Below, piece by piece: positions 10,701-19,223 of a DNA stretch of 64,000 bases. The stretch lies in assembly GCA_963844175.1 (NCBI GenBank), contig CAWJNE010000010.1, positions 1-64,000 of the forward strand, given 5' to 3'. Positions within the stretch are counted from its first letter, which is position 1. Every line of letters starts with the position of its first letter. The position numbers and the translations under genes were made by a program. The notes under the pieces were generated by a model. The model saw only the letters and a list, made by a program, of their open reading frames with translations. It had not been told where the DNA came from and did no database searches. Source of the DNA: JALZMG01 sp963844175 (GTDB lineage Bacteria; Actinomycetota; Acidimicrobiia; Acidimicrobiales; Ilumatobacteraceae).

Positions 10701-11816
10701 GTGCGCATCCTCGGCTTCCCGCTGCACGTGCGGCCGGGGTTCCTGCTGTTCATGCTGCTGATCGTGGCCGTGAACGCCGACGAGTTCGGCGTGTGGCTGG
10801 CCATCTCGATCGCCGGGTTCACGCTGCTCCACGAGCTCGGCCACGCCGTCGCCGCCCGGCGCGCCGGCGCCCAGGCCGAGATCTCGCTCGACTTCCTGGC
10901 CGGGTACGCCTCCTACCACTCCCCGCAACCGCTCTCGCGCACGGCGCAGGTGATGATCTCGCTGGCCGGCCCGGTGACCCACATCGTCGCCAGCCTCGGC
11001 GTGCTGCTGGCGATGGGTGTCGACCCGTTCGACCCGTACAGCCGGGGGAGCTCGCCGGCGGCGACCGCTGTGTGGTGGGCCGGACCGGCGATCGGCGCCT
11101 TCAACCTGCTGCCGGTCCTGCCCCTCGACGGCGGCAACGTCGTCACGTCCTTGCTCGATCGTGTGCTGCCCGGCCGCGCCCGGCCGTTGATGCTCTACGC
11201 CAGCGTCGCCATCAGCGTCGTCGCCGCCGTCGTCTGCGCGCTCAGCCCGGGGTGGCGGGGGATGGTCGTGTTCATCGGGTTCCTGCTGATCATGCAACTG
11301 CAGTCGCTGTTCGACCATCGAGCACGCCACGCCCGTTCACCGTTCGACGTGGCCGTCGACGCGCTCGACGACGGTGACACCGAGCGGGCGCGCCGGGTGC
11401 TCGTCAACGGCTTGCGGCGGCCGGCCGCAGTGCCGCTGGTCCCCCACCCGATGTCCGACGAGGCGGCCGCCCGACTGGTCGACCTGCTTCCCCGCCCGTT
11501 GCCGGACGGCGATCCGTGGAACGAGTACGTGCTGGCCAACCTGCTGGTGCGGGCGGGCCGGTTCGACGAGGCCGCCCGCTACGGCGCCGACAGCTACACC
11601 CGCCAGCCGCGCACGTTGATCGCCGCCACGGTGGCTCGCGCCGCCGGCGCGCTGGGCGACGAACCGACGGCTGTGGCATGGCTGCGGGCGGCGGCCGAAG
11701 CCGGTACATCGGCGGACGGGTTGGCCTCCGTGATCGACCAGGCCCCCGAGCTGGAAACCGTGCGCCACCGCCCCGACATCATCGCCCTGCGCCGAGGGCT
11801 CGTGACCCGGCCCTGA
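10701..11816 (+). CDS. Site-2 protease-type M50 metallopeptidase with C-terminal TPR-like region
   Basis: 371 aa from GTG 10701. Membrane helices surround the zinc motif HELGH (TLLHELGHAVAARRAG, about residue 50). A second zinc-ligand motif, FNLLPVLPLDGGNV (residues ~134-147), is the NxxPxxxLDGG signature of the family. From about residue 215 the protein is soluble and helical (EYVLANLLVRAGRFDEAARY…), like tetratricopeptide repeats. The family cleaves transmembrane substrates such as anti-sigma factors. The natural substrate is not evident here. Confidence 0.88.
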   Translation: MRILGFPLHVRPGFLLFMLLIVAVNADEFGVWLAISIAGFTLLHELGHAVAARRAGAQAEISLDFLAGYASYHSPQPLSRTAQVMISLAGPVTHIVASLGVLLAMGVDPFDPYSRGSSPAATAVWWAGPAIGAFNLLPVLPLDGGNVVTSLLDRVLPGRARPLMLYASVAISVVAAVVCALSPGWRGMVVFIGFLLIMQLQSLFDHRARHARSPFDVAVDALDDGDTERARRVLVNGLRRPAAVPLVPHPMSDEAAARLVDLLPRPLPDGDPWNEYVLANLLVRAGRFDEAARYGADSYTRQPRTLIAATVARAAGALGDEPTAVAWLRAAAEAGTSADGLASVIDQAPELETVRHRPDIIALRRGLVTRP

Positions 11817-11832
11817 GCACCGGCCGGCGTCT

Positions 11833-11875
11833 GCGGTGAGGGGTGAGGGCACATGGTGCCCTCACCGCTCACCGC
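11833..11875. terminator. Bidirectional terminator hairpin between M50 and ygfZ genes
   Basis: A long stem: GCGGTGAG, one mismatch, GGTGAGGGCAC, a 3-nt ATG loop, then the exact complementary arms. It sits between two convergent genes. No T tract follows on either side. Confidence 0.75.
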
Positions 11876-11884
11876 GCGGGGTGG

Positions 11885-12526
11885 TCAGCCGGCGACGGCG
11901 GGGGTGCCGAGGTCGACGCCGCGCTTGACGTAGCCGAGGGCCCGGCGGCCGACCACGGTGGTCAGGGTGCCGACGGACTGGCCGTCGACCTCGACCGGGT
12001 CGCCGGCGGCGGCACCGTCGGGCACGTCGAGGATGCGCAGGCGGCGCGGCGCGTCAGCTCCTCGGGAGTCCATCCGCTCGACGAGCTCCTGGCCCGGGTA
12101 GCAGCCCTTCTTGAAGTCGACGGCGAGTGGCGCCACGCCGGTCTCGGCGGGGATGGTCTCGCCCGGCACGATCTCGGTCCCCATCGCCGGCCACCCGGCC
12201 TCGACCCGTGCTGCGTCGTCGACGAACGGCGCTGGCTCCTCGCTCGATGCAACCGGATCGATGTCGACCTGGACGCGGATCTTGAACCGGGCCAGTCGAG
12301 CGGACAGCTGCTCGCCGAACCCTGCGTCGGTGTCGAACACGAACTCGGCGTCACCGGTGCGACGCACCCGGGCCAGCACCTCGACCCGCCCGTTGGGAGC
12401 GAGCACGAACGTCCAGCGTTGCTCCCCCACCTGCATCGGCAGCAGGTCCTGGGACACCTGGCCCTGCAGGTAGGTCAGGGCGTCGCGGCCCGAGACGCGC
12501 ACCTCGTCACGTACATCGATCGGCAT
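11885..12526 (-). CDS. ygfZ: Folate-binding protein YgfZ (tRNA-modifying GTPase-like, GcvT fold)
   Basis: 213 aa from ATG 12526. The hallmark KGCYxGQE motif is present as KKGCYPGQELVERM (near residue 130), with the N-terminal segment LTYLQGQVSQDL. YgfZ uses tetrahydrofolate and supports iron-sulfur enzymes such as MiaB. The start was placed at MPIDVRDEV because upstream codons lack family resemblance and would run into the divergent neighbour's promoter. Confidence 0.9.
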   Translation of the reverse strand: MPIDVRDEVRVSGRDALTYLQGQVSQDLLPMQVGEQRWTFVLAPNGRVEVLARVRRTGDAEFVFDTDAGFGEQLSARLARFKIRVQVDIDPVASSEEPAPFVDDAARVEAGWPAMGTEIVPGETIPAETGVAPLAVDFKKGCYPGQELVERMDSRGADAPRRLRILDVPDGAAAGDPVEVDGQSVGTLTTVVGRRALGYVKRGVDLGTPAVAG

Positions 12527-12561
12527 CGCGCAAGTGTGCCGTCGCATGGCAACCTTGGGAC

Positions 12562-13116
12562 GTGGTCGACATCGACGAGCTCGCCCGCCGCGCCGTGACC
12601 CTCGTCGGCGAGCTGTCGCGTCGAGCAACCGGCCTGGCGACCGGCCTCGCGCTGCTCGCCGGCGTCGTCGCCCTGGGCACCTACGCCCTCGGCCTCGCCG
12701 CCCTGCAGGGTTCGACGCGCTCGGCGTGGGCCGTGATCGGCGCCGCCCTCGTCATCGTCGCCGTCGGCGCCCCGCTGCTGGCGGCATGGCGGCTGCGCCG
12801 GATCCGCACCCACTCGTCGGCCCTCTACCAGGACGTGCGCACCCTGCTCACGCAGAACGCCGAGGCCGAGCAACTGGTCATCGAGACCGTCGAGGTCCAG
12901 CCACGACCTCCCGGCCCGGCGTCGCCGGTCATGATCGGTCAGACGGCCCAGTTCACGAGGCTGCGCCAGATCTCCCTCTCCACCGCCAACCTGAAGGAGC
13001 TTCCGCGGGCGCTCCGGGCGATGACCACGTTCCCGGCGCTGATCGTGGTGTCCATCCTCCTCCTCCCGGTGATGGCCATCCTCGGCCTCGTCTTCCTCCT
13101 CACCTGGGTCTTCTGA
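12562..13116 (+). CDS. Two-helix membrane protein, unknown function
   Basis: 184 aa from GTG 12562. Two transmembrane segments lie near residues 25-47 (ATGLALLAGVVALGTYALGL) and 55-75, and a third hydrophobic segment closes the protein (LIVVSILLLPVMAILGLVFLL). A soluble 85-residue loop lies between. It is divergent from ygfZ with a 35-bp spacer. I do not recognise a family. Confidence 0.7.
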   Translation: MVDIDELARRAVTLVGELSRRATGLATGLALLAGVVALGTYALGLAALQGSTRSAWAVIGAALVIVAVGAPLLAAWRLRRIRTHSSALYQDVRTLLTQNAEAEQLVIETVEVQPRPPGPASPVMIGQTAQFTRLRQISLSTANLKELPRALRAMTTFPALIVVSILLLPVMAILGLVFLLTWVF

Positions 13117-13233
13117 CGATCGCCTCCGAAGACTCCGCTCCTCGCGTGGGCCGGGCAAGGCCGGCCTGGGCTGACATGCTCGCTGCGAAGCGAACGCTCG
13201 GGAGCTAACACGCTCAGGCGGGAGCCGAGTCGG

Positions 13234-14769
13234 TCAGGCGTCGGTGCCGGCGGCGAGGCGGGCGGCGGTCATCCGCCGGGCGGCCGGGACGGCGGCGAGC
13301 AGGGCGGCGGCCTTGTTGCGGCACTCCAGGTCCTCGTCGTCGGGCACCGAGTCGGCGACGATCCCCGCTCCGGCCTGGACGCTGGCGCCGTCCGGGCGGC
13401 AGAACATCGTGCGGATGGCGATCGCCGTGTCCAGGTTGCCGCTCCAGTCCACGTAGCCGACGACGCCGGCGTAAGCGCCGCGGCGGACCGGCTCGAGGTC
13501 GTCGATGATCTCCATGGCCCGCACCTTCGGCGCCCCGCTGACCGTGCCCGCCGGCAGCGTCGCCCGCAGCACGTCGATCGGGCTCAGGCCGTCCACCAGG
13601 TCCCCGGACACCTGCGACGTGAGGTGCATCACGTGGCTGTACCGCTCCAGCGTCATCAGCTCGTCGACGTGCACGCTGCCGAACCGGGCGACGCGCCCGA
13701 CGTCGTTGCGCGCCAGGTCGACGAGCATCACGTGCTCGGCCCGCTCCTTCGGGTGCTCGGTCAGCTCCGCGGCCATCCGCCGGTCGTGGGCGTCGGTGGC
13801 GCCGCGCCGGCGGGTCCCGGCGATCGGCCGGCTGATCACCCGGGTCGGTGCCCCCGCCGTGGCCTGCACCTGGACCATCGGCTCCGGCGACGACCCGACG
13901 ATGGTCAGCGCCGGGTGGCGCACGAAGTACATGTACGGGCTCGGGTTGACCTGGCGCAGCACCCGGTAGACGTCGAACGGGTCGGCGTCGAGGTCGAGGT
14001 CGTAGCGCTGGGCCAGCACGACCTGGAAGATGTCGCCGGCGACGATGTGCTCCTTGGCCACGTCGACCGCCCGCTGGTACTGCCCGTCGGGCATCGTGCT
14101 CTTGACGTCGGGCAGCGGATCGTCCGGGTCGGGCGGCGGTACGGCGACGTACGGCAGCGGCCGGGCCATGTTCCCCACCGCCCGCTCCAGGCTGGCGATC
14201 GCTGCGTCGTAGGCGACGTCGATGGCTGCGTCGTCGAGCCCGATCACGGGCACGCTCTCGATCAGCGTGACCCGCTGGCGCCAGTGGTCGAAGGCGGCCA
14301 GCGAGCCGATCATCGACATCACCGCGTCCGGCACGTGGGCGTCGTCCGGCGGCGGCGTCGGCAGCCGTTCCACCTCGCGCACCACGTCGTAGCCGAGGTA
14401 CCCCATCAACCCACCGTGCAGCGGCGGGAGCTCGGGGATCGCCGGCACGCGGTAGGTGGCCAGCATCTCGTCGAGGGCGGCCAGGATGCCGCGATCGGTC
14501 GTCAGCGGGACCGGCAAGCGGCCGTCGACCTCGACCCGACCCTCACGCAGGATCAGCGTCGCCACCGGGTCGCGCCCGACGAACGAGAAGCGGCTCCACC
14601 GTTCGCCGTGCTCGACGGACTCGAGCAGGAAGCCGGGCTCGTCGCCGACCAGTTTGGCGTAGGCGGCGACCGGGGTCTCCAGGTCGCCCAGCAGCTCGCA
14701 CCAGACCGGGACGATCGTGTACGCACCGGCCAGCGACCGGAAGTCGTCCCTACTCGGCAGGATCCGCAC
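13234..14769 (-). CDS. trpE: Anthranilate synthase component I
   Basis: 511 aa. Chorismate-enzyme signatures: SPSPYMYFVRH-like VNPSPYMYFVRHP, SRPIAGTRRRG, EHVMLVDLARNDVGRV and the C-terminal LPAGTVSGAPKVRAMEII. It converts chorismate + glutamine (via the TrpG partner) to anthranilate, the first step of tryptophan synthesis. GTG 14769 overlaps the end of hisI by 20 nt, so trpE is translated from the groES-hisI transcript. No trpG is present in this window. Confidence 0.95.
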   Translation of the reverse strand: MRILPSRDDFRSLAGAYTIVPVWCELLGDLETPVAAYAKLVGDEPGFLLESVEHGERWSRFSFVGRDPVATLILREGRVEVDGRLPVPLTTDRGILAALDEMLATYRVPAIPELPPLHGGLMGYLGYDVVREVERLPTPPPDDAHVPDAVMSMIGSLAAFDHWRQRVTLIESVPVIGLDDAAIDVAYDAAIASLERAVGNMARPLPYVAVPPPDPDDPLPDVKSTMPDGQYQRAVDVAKEHIVAGDIFQVVLAQRYDLDLDADPFDVYRVLRQVNPSPYMYFVRHPALTIVGSSPEPMVQVQATAGAPTRVISRPIAGTRRRGATDAHDRRMAAELTEHPKERAEHVMLVDLARNDVGRVARFGSVHVDELMTLERYSHVMHLTSQVSGDLVDGLSPIDVLRATLPAGTVSGAPKVRAMEIIDDLEPVRRGAYAGVVGYVDWSGNLDTAIAIRTMFCRPDGASVQAGAGIVADSVPDDEDLECRNKAAALLAAVPAARRMTAARLAAGTDA

Positions 14770-15136
14770 TGGTTCCCCCGAAGCGCCGCGCGAAACACGA
14801 GCGGGCGCCCGTGTGGCAGGCGCCCCGCCCGTGCTGGACGACGGTGAACAGCAGCACGTCACCGTCGCAGTCGTAGTGCGCCGCCTGCACCTCCTGGACG
14901 TCGCCGCTGGTGGCGCCCTTGCGCCACACCTCCTGGCGGCTGCGGCTCCAGTAGACCATCCGCCCCTCATCGAAGGTCATGCGCAGCGTGTCGGCGTTCA
15001 TCCACGCCAGCATCAGCACGGTGCCGTCGACGTCCTGGGCGATCGCCGGCACCAGCCCGTCGTCGTCGAACTTGATGGCAGCGAGCTCCTCCGCAGTGGC
15101 CTGCAGGCGCGACACCGATCGGTCGTTCGAGCTCAC
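14750..15136 (-). CDS. hisI: Phosphoribosyl-AMP cyclohydrolase HisI
   Basis: 128 aa, the usual size of a stand-alone HisI without the HisE half. Motifs: MLAWMNADTL, YWSRSRQEVWRKGATSG, zinc-binding YDCDGDVLL and CHTGARSCF. It opens the purine ring of PR-AMP in histidine synthesis. GTG start lies inside a GTGA overlap with the groES stop codon, and the 3' end overlaps trpE. It is separated from the other his genes by three genes. Confidence 0.96.
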   Translation of the reverse strand: MSSNDRSVSRLQATAEELAAIKFDDDGLVPAIAQDVDGTVLMLAWMNADTLRMTFDEGRMVYWSRSRQEVWRKGATSGDVQEVQAAHYDCDGDVLLFTVVQHGRGACHTGARSCFARRFGGTSADPAE

Positions 15137-15459
15137 AGGTAGAGACCGGTCGACGCTTCGATGCGCTCGGCGGCCACGGCGTGCAGGTCGCGCTCGCGCA
15201 GCATGATGTAGTCGGCGCCCTGCACCTCGACCTCGTAGCGGTCCTCTGGGCTGAACAGCACCAGGTCGCCGACCTCGGCGGCCCGGACGTTGGCGCCCTG
15301 CGCCACCACTTCGGCCCAGACCAGCCGTTTGGCCATCTGCGCCGTGGCCGGGATCAGGATCCCGCCCTGGCTGCGGCGCTCCCCGTCCTTGTCCGGGATG
15401 CGCACGAGCAGCCGATCGTTGAGCATCTTGATCGGCAGCTTGTCGTCTGGCGTGCTGGG
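15133..15459 (-). CDS. groES: GroES-family co-chaperonin (Cpn10-like)
   Basis: About 108 aa from GTG 15459 (an upstream GTG at 15498 would add 13 Gly/Pro-rich residues). The Cpn10 fold is visible as IKMLNDRLLVRI…GGILIPATA…GDLVLFSPEDRYEVEVQGADYIMLRERDL. GroES caps the GroEL chamber during protein folding. Here it is not beside groEL but overlaps hisI by 4 nt. It is divergent from normal GroES and may be a specialised paralogue. The start is uncertain. Confidence 0.8.
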   Translation of the reverse strand, partial: PSTPDDKLPIKMLNDRLLVRIPDKDGERRSQGGILIPATAQMAKRLVWAEVVAQGANVRAAEVGDLVLFSPEDRYEVEVQGADYIMLRERDLHAVAAERIEASTGLYL

Positions 15460-15524
15460 CACCGGGCCGAGAGTACCCGGGCCCGGAAACGACCCCACGG
15501 GCGAGTGGATGACATGCTCCGGAC

Positions 15525-16721
15525 ATGATCGACGGTTCCTGGCGCGCCCGGTTCCCCGGCGTACGAGATGGATGGGCCCGCTTCGACGGTCCGGCCGGCA
15601 CGCAGATGGTCGACACGGCGATCGAGGCGATGACGGATTGGGCGTCGAGCGGGAGCAACGCCAACGCCGGAGGCTCGTTCAGCGCCGCCGATGCCTGCGA
15701 CGCGCTGCTCGAGCGGACTCGCGACAGCGTGGCCGCACTGCTGGGTGCCTCGGCCGACGGTGTCTGCTTCGGCGCCAACATGACGACCCTGACCTTGGCC
15801 TTCACCCGAGCGGTCGGGGCCACGCTGCGACCTGGCGAGCGCGTCGTCGGGACGCGCCTCGACCACGACGCCAACGTGACGCCGTGGCGCCTGGCGTGTG
15901 AGGCCGCCGGAGCGGAGCACGTGCTGGCGCCGTTCGATCCGGCCACCGGCACGCTCGACCCGGCTGGCGTCGTCGAACTGATCGACGAGCGCACCCGCTG
16001 GGTCGCCGTGACCGGTGCGTCGAACCTGCTCGGCACGGTGCCCGACCTCGTGCCGATCGTGGCCGCCGCCCACGGCGTCGGCGCCAAGGTGTTCGTCGAC
16101 GCGGTCCACTTGGCCCCGCACCGGCGCATCCACGTCGAGGACCTCGGCTGCGACGCCCTCGTCACCAGCCCCTACAAGTGGTACGGGCCGCACGCCGGGA
16201 TCCTGTGCGCCACCCCGTCGCTGCTCGCCGAGCTGCCGGTGGCCAAGGTCCGCCCCGCTCCGGACCACGGACCACGCCGCTGGGAGACCGGCACGCCGAG
16301 CTTCGAGGCGATCGCCGCCATCGACGCCGCCGCCCGCTTCCTCCGGACCACCGGCCTCGATGCGCTCGGCCGGGCCGAGATGGCGGTGTTCGGACCGTTG
16401 CTCGACGGGCTGTCGTCGATGTCGGGGGTGCGCGTCTGGGGGCCCCCGTCGATGGCCGACCGGACGCCGACGGTGGCGTTCACGGTCGAAGGGCTGCACC
16501 CGTCGGAGGTCGCCCAGGACCTGGCCACCGAGCGGATCGCCACCTGGGCCGGCCACTCATACGCCGTGGAGGCCGTCGACCAGCTCGGCCTGAGCCACCA
16601 CGGCGGCGTCGTGCGCGCTGGCGTCGTGGCCTACATCAAGCCCGACGACGTGACCCGCCTGCTCGAGGTCGTCGAGCGACTCTCCGAAGGACACGGTTCC
16701 CGAGCGTTCGTGCCGCAGTGA
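15525..16721 (+). CDS. Class V aminotransferase / cysteine desulfurase-like PLP enzyme
   Basis: 398 aa. The PLP-binding Lys is in LVTSPYKWYGPHAGIL (about residue 218). The preceding FVDAVHLAPH holds the Asp/His pair that contacts the cofactor ring. The N-terminal RFDGPAGTQMV and later HDANVTPW are typical of the NifS-like branch. It probably acts on a cysteine- or selenocysteine-like substrate, but the exact reaction is not readable. ATG 15525 follows a short spacer divergent from groES. Confidence 0.88.
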   Translation: MIDGSWRARFPGVRDGWARFDGPAGTQMVDTAIEAMTDWASSGSNANAGGSFSAADACDALLERTRDSVAALLGASADGVCFGANMTTLTLAFTRAVGATLRPGERVVGTRLDHDANVTPWRLACEAAGAEHVLAPFDPATGTLDPAGVVELIDERTRWVAVTGASNLLGTVPDLVPIVAAAHGVGAKVFVDAVHLAPHRRIHVEDLGCDALVTSPYKWYGPHAGILCATPSLLAELPVAKVRPAPDHGPRRWETGTPSFEAIAAIDAAARFLRTTGLDALGRAEMAVFGPLLDGLSSMSGVRVWGPPSMADRTPTVAFTVEGLHPSEVAQDLATERIATWAGHSYAVEAVDQLGLSHHGGVVRAGVVAYIKPDDVTRLLEVVERLSEGHGSRAFVPQ

Positions 16722-16731
16722 GTTCATCATT

Positions 16732-16753
16732 GAGGCCGGCCTTGTCCGGCCTC
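16732..16753. terminator. Terminator hairpin between convergent genes
   Basis: GAGGCCGG / CCGGCCTC, an 8-bp perfect stem with a 6-nt loop, followed by a second small inverted motif (CTCGCGAGCGGAGCGAG). It lies between the convergent aminotransferase and aldo/keto reductase genes. Confidence 0.65.
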
Positions 16754-16769
16754 GCGAGCGGAGCGAGCA

Positions 16770-17741
16770 TCAAGAACGGACGGCGGCGTCGATCCGCGCC
16801 ATGACGTCGCCGTCGAGACGCTCGATGACGTCCAACGCGGCGAAGTTCTCCTCGACCTGGCTGGCCCGGCTGGCCCCCGTGATCACCGTCGACACGTTCG
16901 GGTTCTTGGTGCACCACGCCAACGACAGCTGGGCCAGGCTGCAGCCGAGCTCCTCGGCGATCGGGCGCAGCGCCTCGACGCGGGCGATGGCCCGCCCGTC
17001 CTTCAACTGCCGGCCCAGCCAGCTGTAGCCGGACAGCGCGCCGCGCGAGTCCTCGGGGATGCCGTCCTTGTACTTCCCGGTCAGCATCCCGGAGGCCAGC
17101 GGGCTCCAGATCGTGGCGCCGTAGCCGAAGTCCTCGAACAGCCGGGCGTACTCCTGCTCGACGCGCTGGCGTTGCAGCAGGTTGTACTGCGGCTGCTCCG
17201 TCACGGGCTTGTGCAGGTGATGGCGCTCGGCGATCTCGATGGCGCCGCGGATCTCCTCCGCCGACCACTCACTCGTTCCCCAGTACAGGGCCTTGCCGGC
17301 GCTGACGATGTCGGACATCGCCCAGACCGTCTCCTCCAGGGTCGTGTCGGGGTCGGCGCGGTGGCAGTACAGGACGTCGACGAAGTCCAGCCCGAACCGG
17401 TCGAGCGAACCGTCGATGGCCTCGAACAGGTACTTGCGATTCAGCGTGTTGCGCATGTTCGGCGCGTCGTGGAGACCCCAGAACACCTTGGTCGTGAGGA
17501 CGTAGGACCAGCGCGGCCAGCCGAGCTCGGTCAGCACCCGGCCCATGATCGCCTCGCTCTCGCCACCGGCGTAGGCCTCGGCGTTGTCGAAGAAGTTGCA
17601 CCCGGCGTCGTGCGCCGCCTGCATGCACTCCATCGCCAGGTCGTCCTTGAGCTGCTGGTCGAACGTGACCCACGACCCGAACGACAGCACCGACACCTTG
17701 ATGCCGGTGCGTCCCAACCGGCGGTACTCCATCTCACTCAT
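16770..17741 (-). CDS. Aldo/keto reductase (potassium-channel beta-subunit-like)
   Basis: 323 aa from ATG 17741. Family segments: MEYRRLGRTGIKVSVLSFGSW, catalytic FFDNAEAYAGGESE (Asp, Tyr), VLTTKVFWG (Lys) and DVLYCHRAD (His). The C-terminal NADPH site is STVITGASRASQVEEN. It reduces carbonyl compounds with NADPH. Its ATG overlaps the hisF stop by 8 nt, so it is the last gene of the hisH-hisA-hisF transcript, although no histidine role is known for this family. Confidence 0.92.
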   Translation of the reverse strand: MSEMEYRRLGRTGIKVSVLSFGSWVTFDQQLKDDLAMECMQAAHDAGCNFFDNAEAYAGGESEAIMGRVLTELGWPRWSYVLTTKVFWGLHDAPNMRNTLNRKYLFEAIDGSLDRFGLDFVDVLYCHRADPDTTLEETVWAMSDIVSAGKALYWGTSEWSAEEIRGAIEIAERHHLHKPVTEQPQYNLLQRQRVEQEYARLFEDFGYGATIWSPLASGMLTGKYKDGIPEDSRGALSGYSWLGRQLKDGRAIARVEALRPIAEELGCSLAQLSLAWCTKNPNVSTVITGASRASQVEENFAALDVIERLDGDVMARIDAAVRS

Positions 17742-18495
17742 GCGTGCGGACGGTAACGCCGCGATCGGCAAGGACCCGCTTGGCCTCGGCGATGGTGTGC
17801 TGGCGGAAGTGGAAGATCGATGCCGCCAGCACGGCATCGGCGCCGCCGTCGACGATGCCCTCAGCGAGGTGCTCGAGCGTGCCGACGCCGCCGCTGGCGA
17901 TCACCGGAACACCGACGGCGTCGACGACGGCGCGCGTCAGCTCGAGGTCGAATCCGGCGCCGGTGCCGTCACGGTCCATGGAGGTGAGCAGGATCTCGCC
18001 GGCACCGTGGCCGGCCGCATCGGCGGCCCAGGCGACGGCGTCGAGGTCCGTCGGCGTCCGTCCGCCGTGCAGGAACACCTCGAACCCGCCGGGTCGCCGC
18101 TTGGCGTCGATCGCGCACACCACGCACTGGGCGCCGAACTCGTCGGCGATCTCACCGATCAGCGCGGGGCGCTGGACCGCCGCCGTGTTGACGCTGACCT
18201 TGTCGGCGCCGGCGCGCAGCATCCGCCGTGCGTCGTCGGCGGTGCGGATCCCGCCGCCGACGGTGAAGGGGATGAACACCTCTTCGGCGGTCCGGAACAC
18301 GACCTCGGCCATCGTGTCGCGGTCGTCACTCGAGGCCGTGATGTCGAGCAGCACGAGCTCGTCGGCGCCCTCGGCGTCATACCGGGCGGCCAGCTCGACG
18401 GGATCACCAGCGTCGCGCAGGTCGACGAAGTTGGTGCCCTTGACGACGCGCCCACCGGTGACGTCCAGGCAGGGGATGACGCGAGCGACGATCAC
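17734..18495 (-). CDS. hisF: Imidazole glycerol phosphate synthase cyclase subunit HisF
   Basis: 253 aa beta/alpha barrel. Catalytic Asp residues lie in RVIPCLDVTGGRVVKG (Asp11) and SMDRDGTGAG (Asp~130). Phosphate loops are VGGGI and ASGGVG. With HisH it converts PRFAR + glutamine to IGP + AICAR. The GTG start forms a 4-nt GTGA overlap with hisA. Confidence 0.97.
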   Translation of the reverse strand: MIVARVIPCLDVTGGRVVKGTNFVDLRDAGDPVELAARYDAEGADELVLLDITASSDDRDTMAEVVFRTAEEVFIPFTVGGGIRTADDARRMLRAGADKVSVNTAAVQRPALIGEIADEFGAQCVVCAIDAKRRPGGFEVFLHGGRTPTDLDAVAWAADAAGHGAGEILLTSMDRDGTGAGFDLELTRAVVDAVGVPVIASGGVGTLEHLAEGIVDGGADAVLAASIFHFRQHTIAEAKRVLADRGVTVRTHE

Positions 18496-19223
18496 GACGA
18501 ACCGGCCTCGGCCAGCGCCTCGACGGCCTCGGCGACCGTCAGCCGCCCCTCGTACAGCGCTCGCCCGGAGATGACGCCGTGCAGCCCGGCAATGGCGGCC
18601 AGCGCCCGCACGTCGTCGATCGACGCCACGCCGCCGCTGGCGATGACAGGGCGGTCGGTGGCCGCCACCGAGGCCGCGAGCCCGTCGAGGTCGGGGCCGC
18701 CGAGCAACCCGTCCCGGGCGATGTCCGTGATCACGAACGCCTCGGCCGACGGGAACCGCGTCAACGCCTCCGAGACCGTGACGTCGGCACTGTCGGTCCA
18801 GCCGTGCACGGCCAGCCGGCCGGCGCGGTGGTCGAGCCCGACGGCCACCGGCACGACCGAGGCGACCCGGTCGACCAATGCGGGGTCGGCCACGGCAGCC
18901 GAGCCCATGACCACACGGGCGACGCCGGTGCCGGCCAGCGCCACGGCGTCGGCCATCGTGCGCACGCCGCCGCCGGTCTGCACGGCGGCTCGCCCGGCGA
19001 CGGCAGCGACGATCGCCGCCACGATCGGGCGGTTGGCGGGGTCGCCGGTGCGGGCGGCATCGAGGTCGACGACGTGGATCCACGTGGCGCCCTGCGCACA
19101 GAACGACTCGGCGACGCGCACGGCGTCGCCGCCGTAGACCGTCTCCCGATCGAAGTCGCCCTGGGCCAACCGGACGACGTTGCCGGCGCGCAGGTCGATG
19201 GAGGGGTACAGCAGCGTGGTCAG
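18492..19223 (-). CDS. hisA: ProFAR isomerase HisA, apparent CTG start
   Basis: 243 aa barrel starting TLLYPSIDLRAGNVVRLAQGDF, with catalytic Asp in PSIDLR and ITDIARDG, and phosphate loops QTGGGVR and ASGGVAS. It isomerises ProFAR to PRFAR. Homology begins at the first codons after the hisH stop. The only codon in place is CTG at 19223-19221, forming CTGA with the hisH stop, and no ATG, GTG or TTG lies in frame nearby. An alternative start further inside would delete the catalytic Asp. Confidence 0.93.
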   Translation of the reverse strand: MTTLLYPSIDLRAGNVVRLAQGDFDRETVYGGDAVRVAESFCAQGATWIHVVDLDAARTGDPANRPIVAAIVAAVAGRAAVQTGGGVRTMADAVALAGTGVARVVMGSAAVADPALVDRVASVVPVAVGLDHRAGRLAVHGWTDSADVTVSEALTRFPSAEAFVITDIARDGLLGGPDLDGLAASVAATDRPVIASGGVASIDDVRALAAIAGLHGVISGRALYEGRLTVAEAVEALAEAGSS

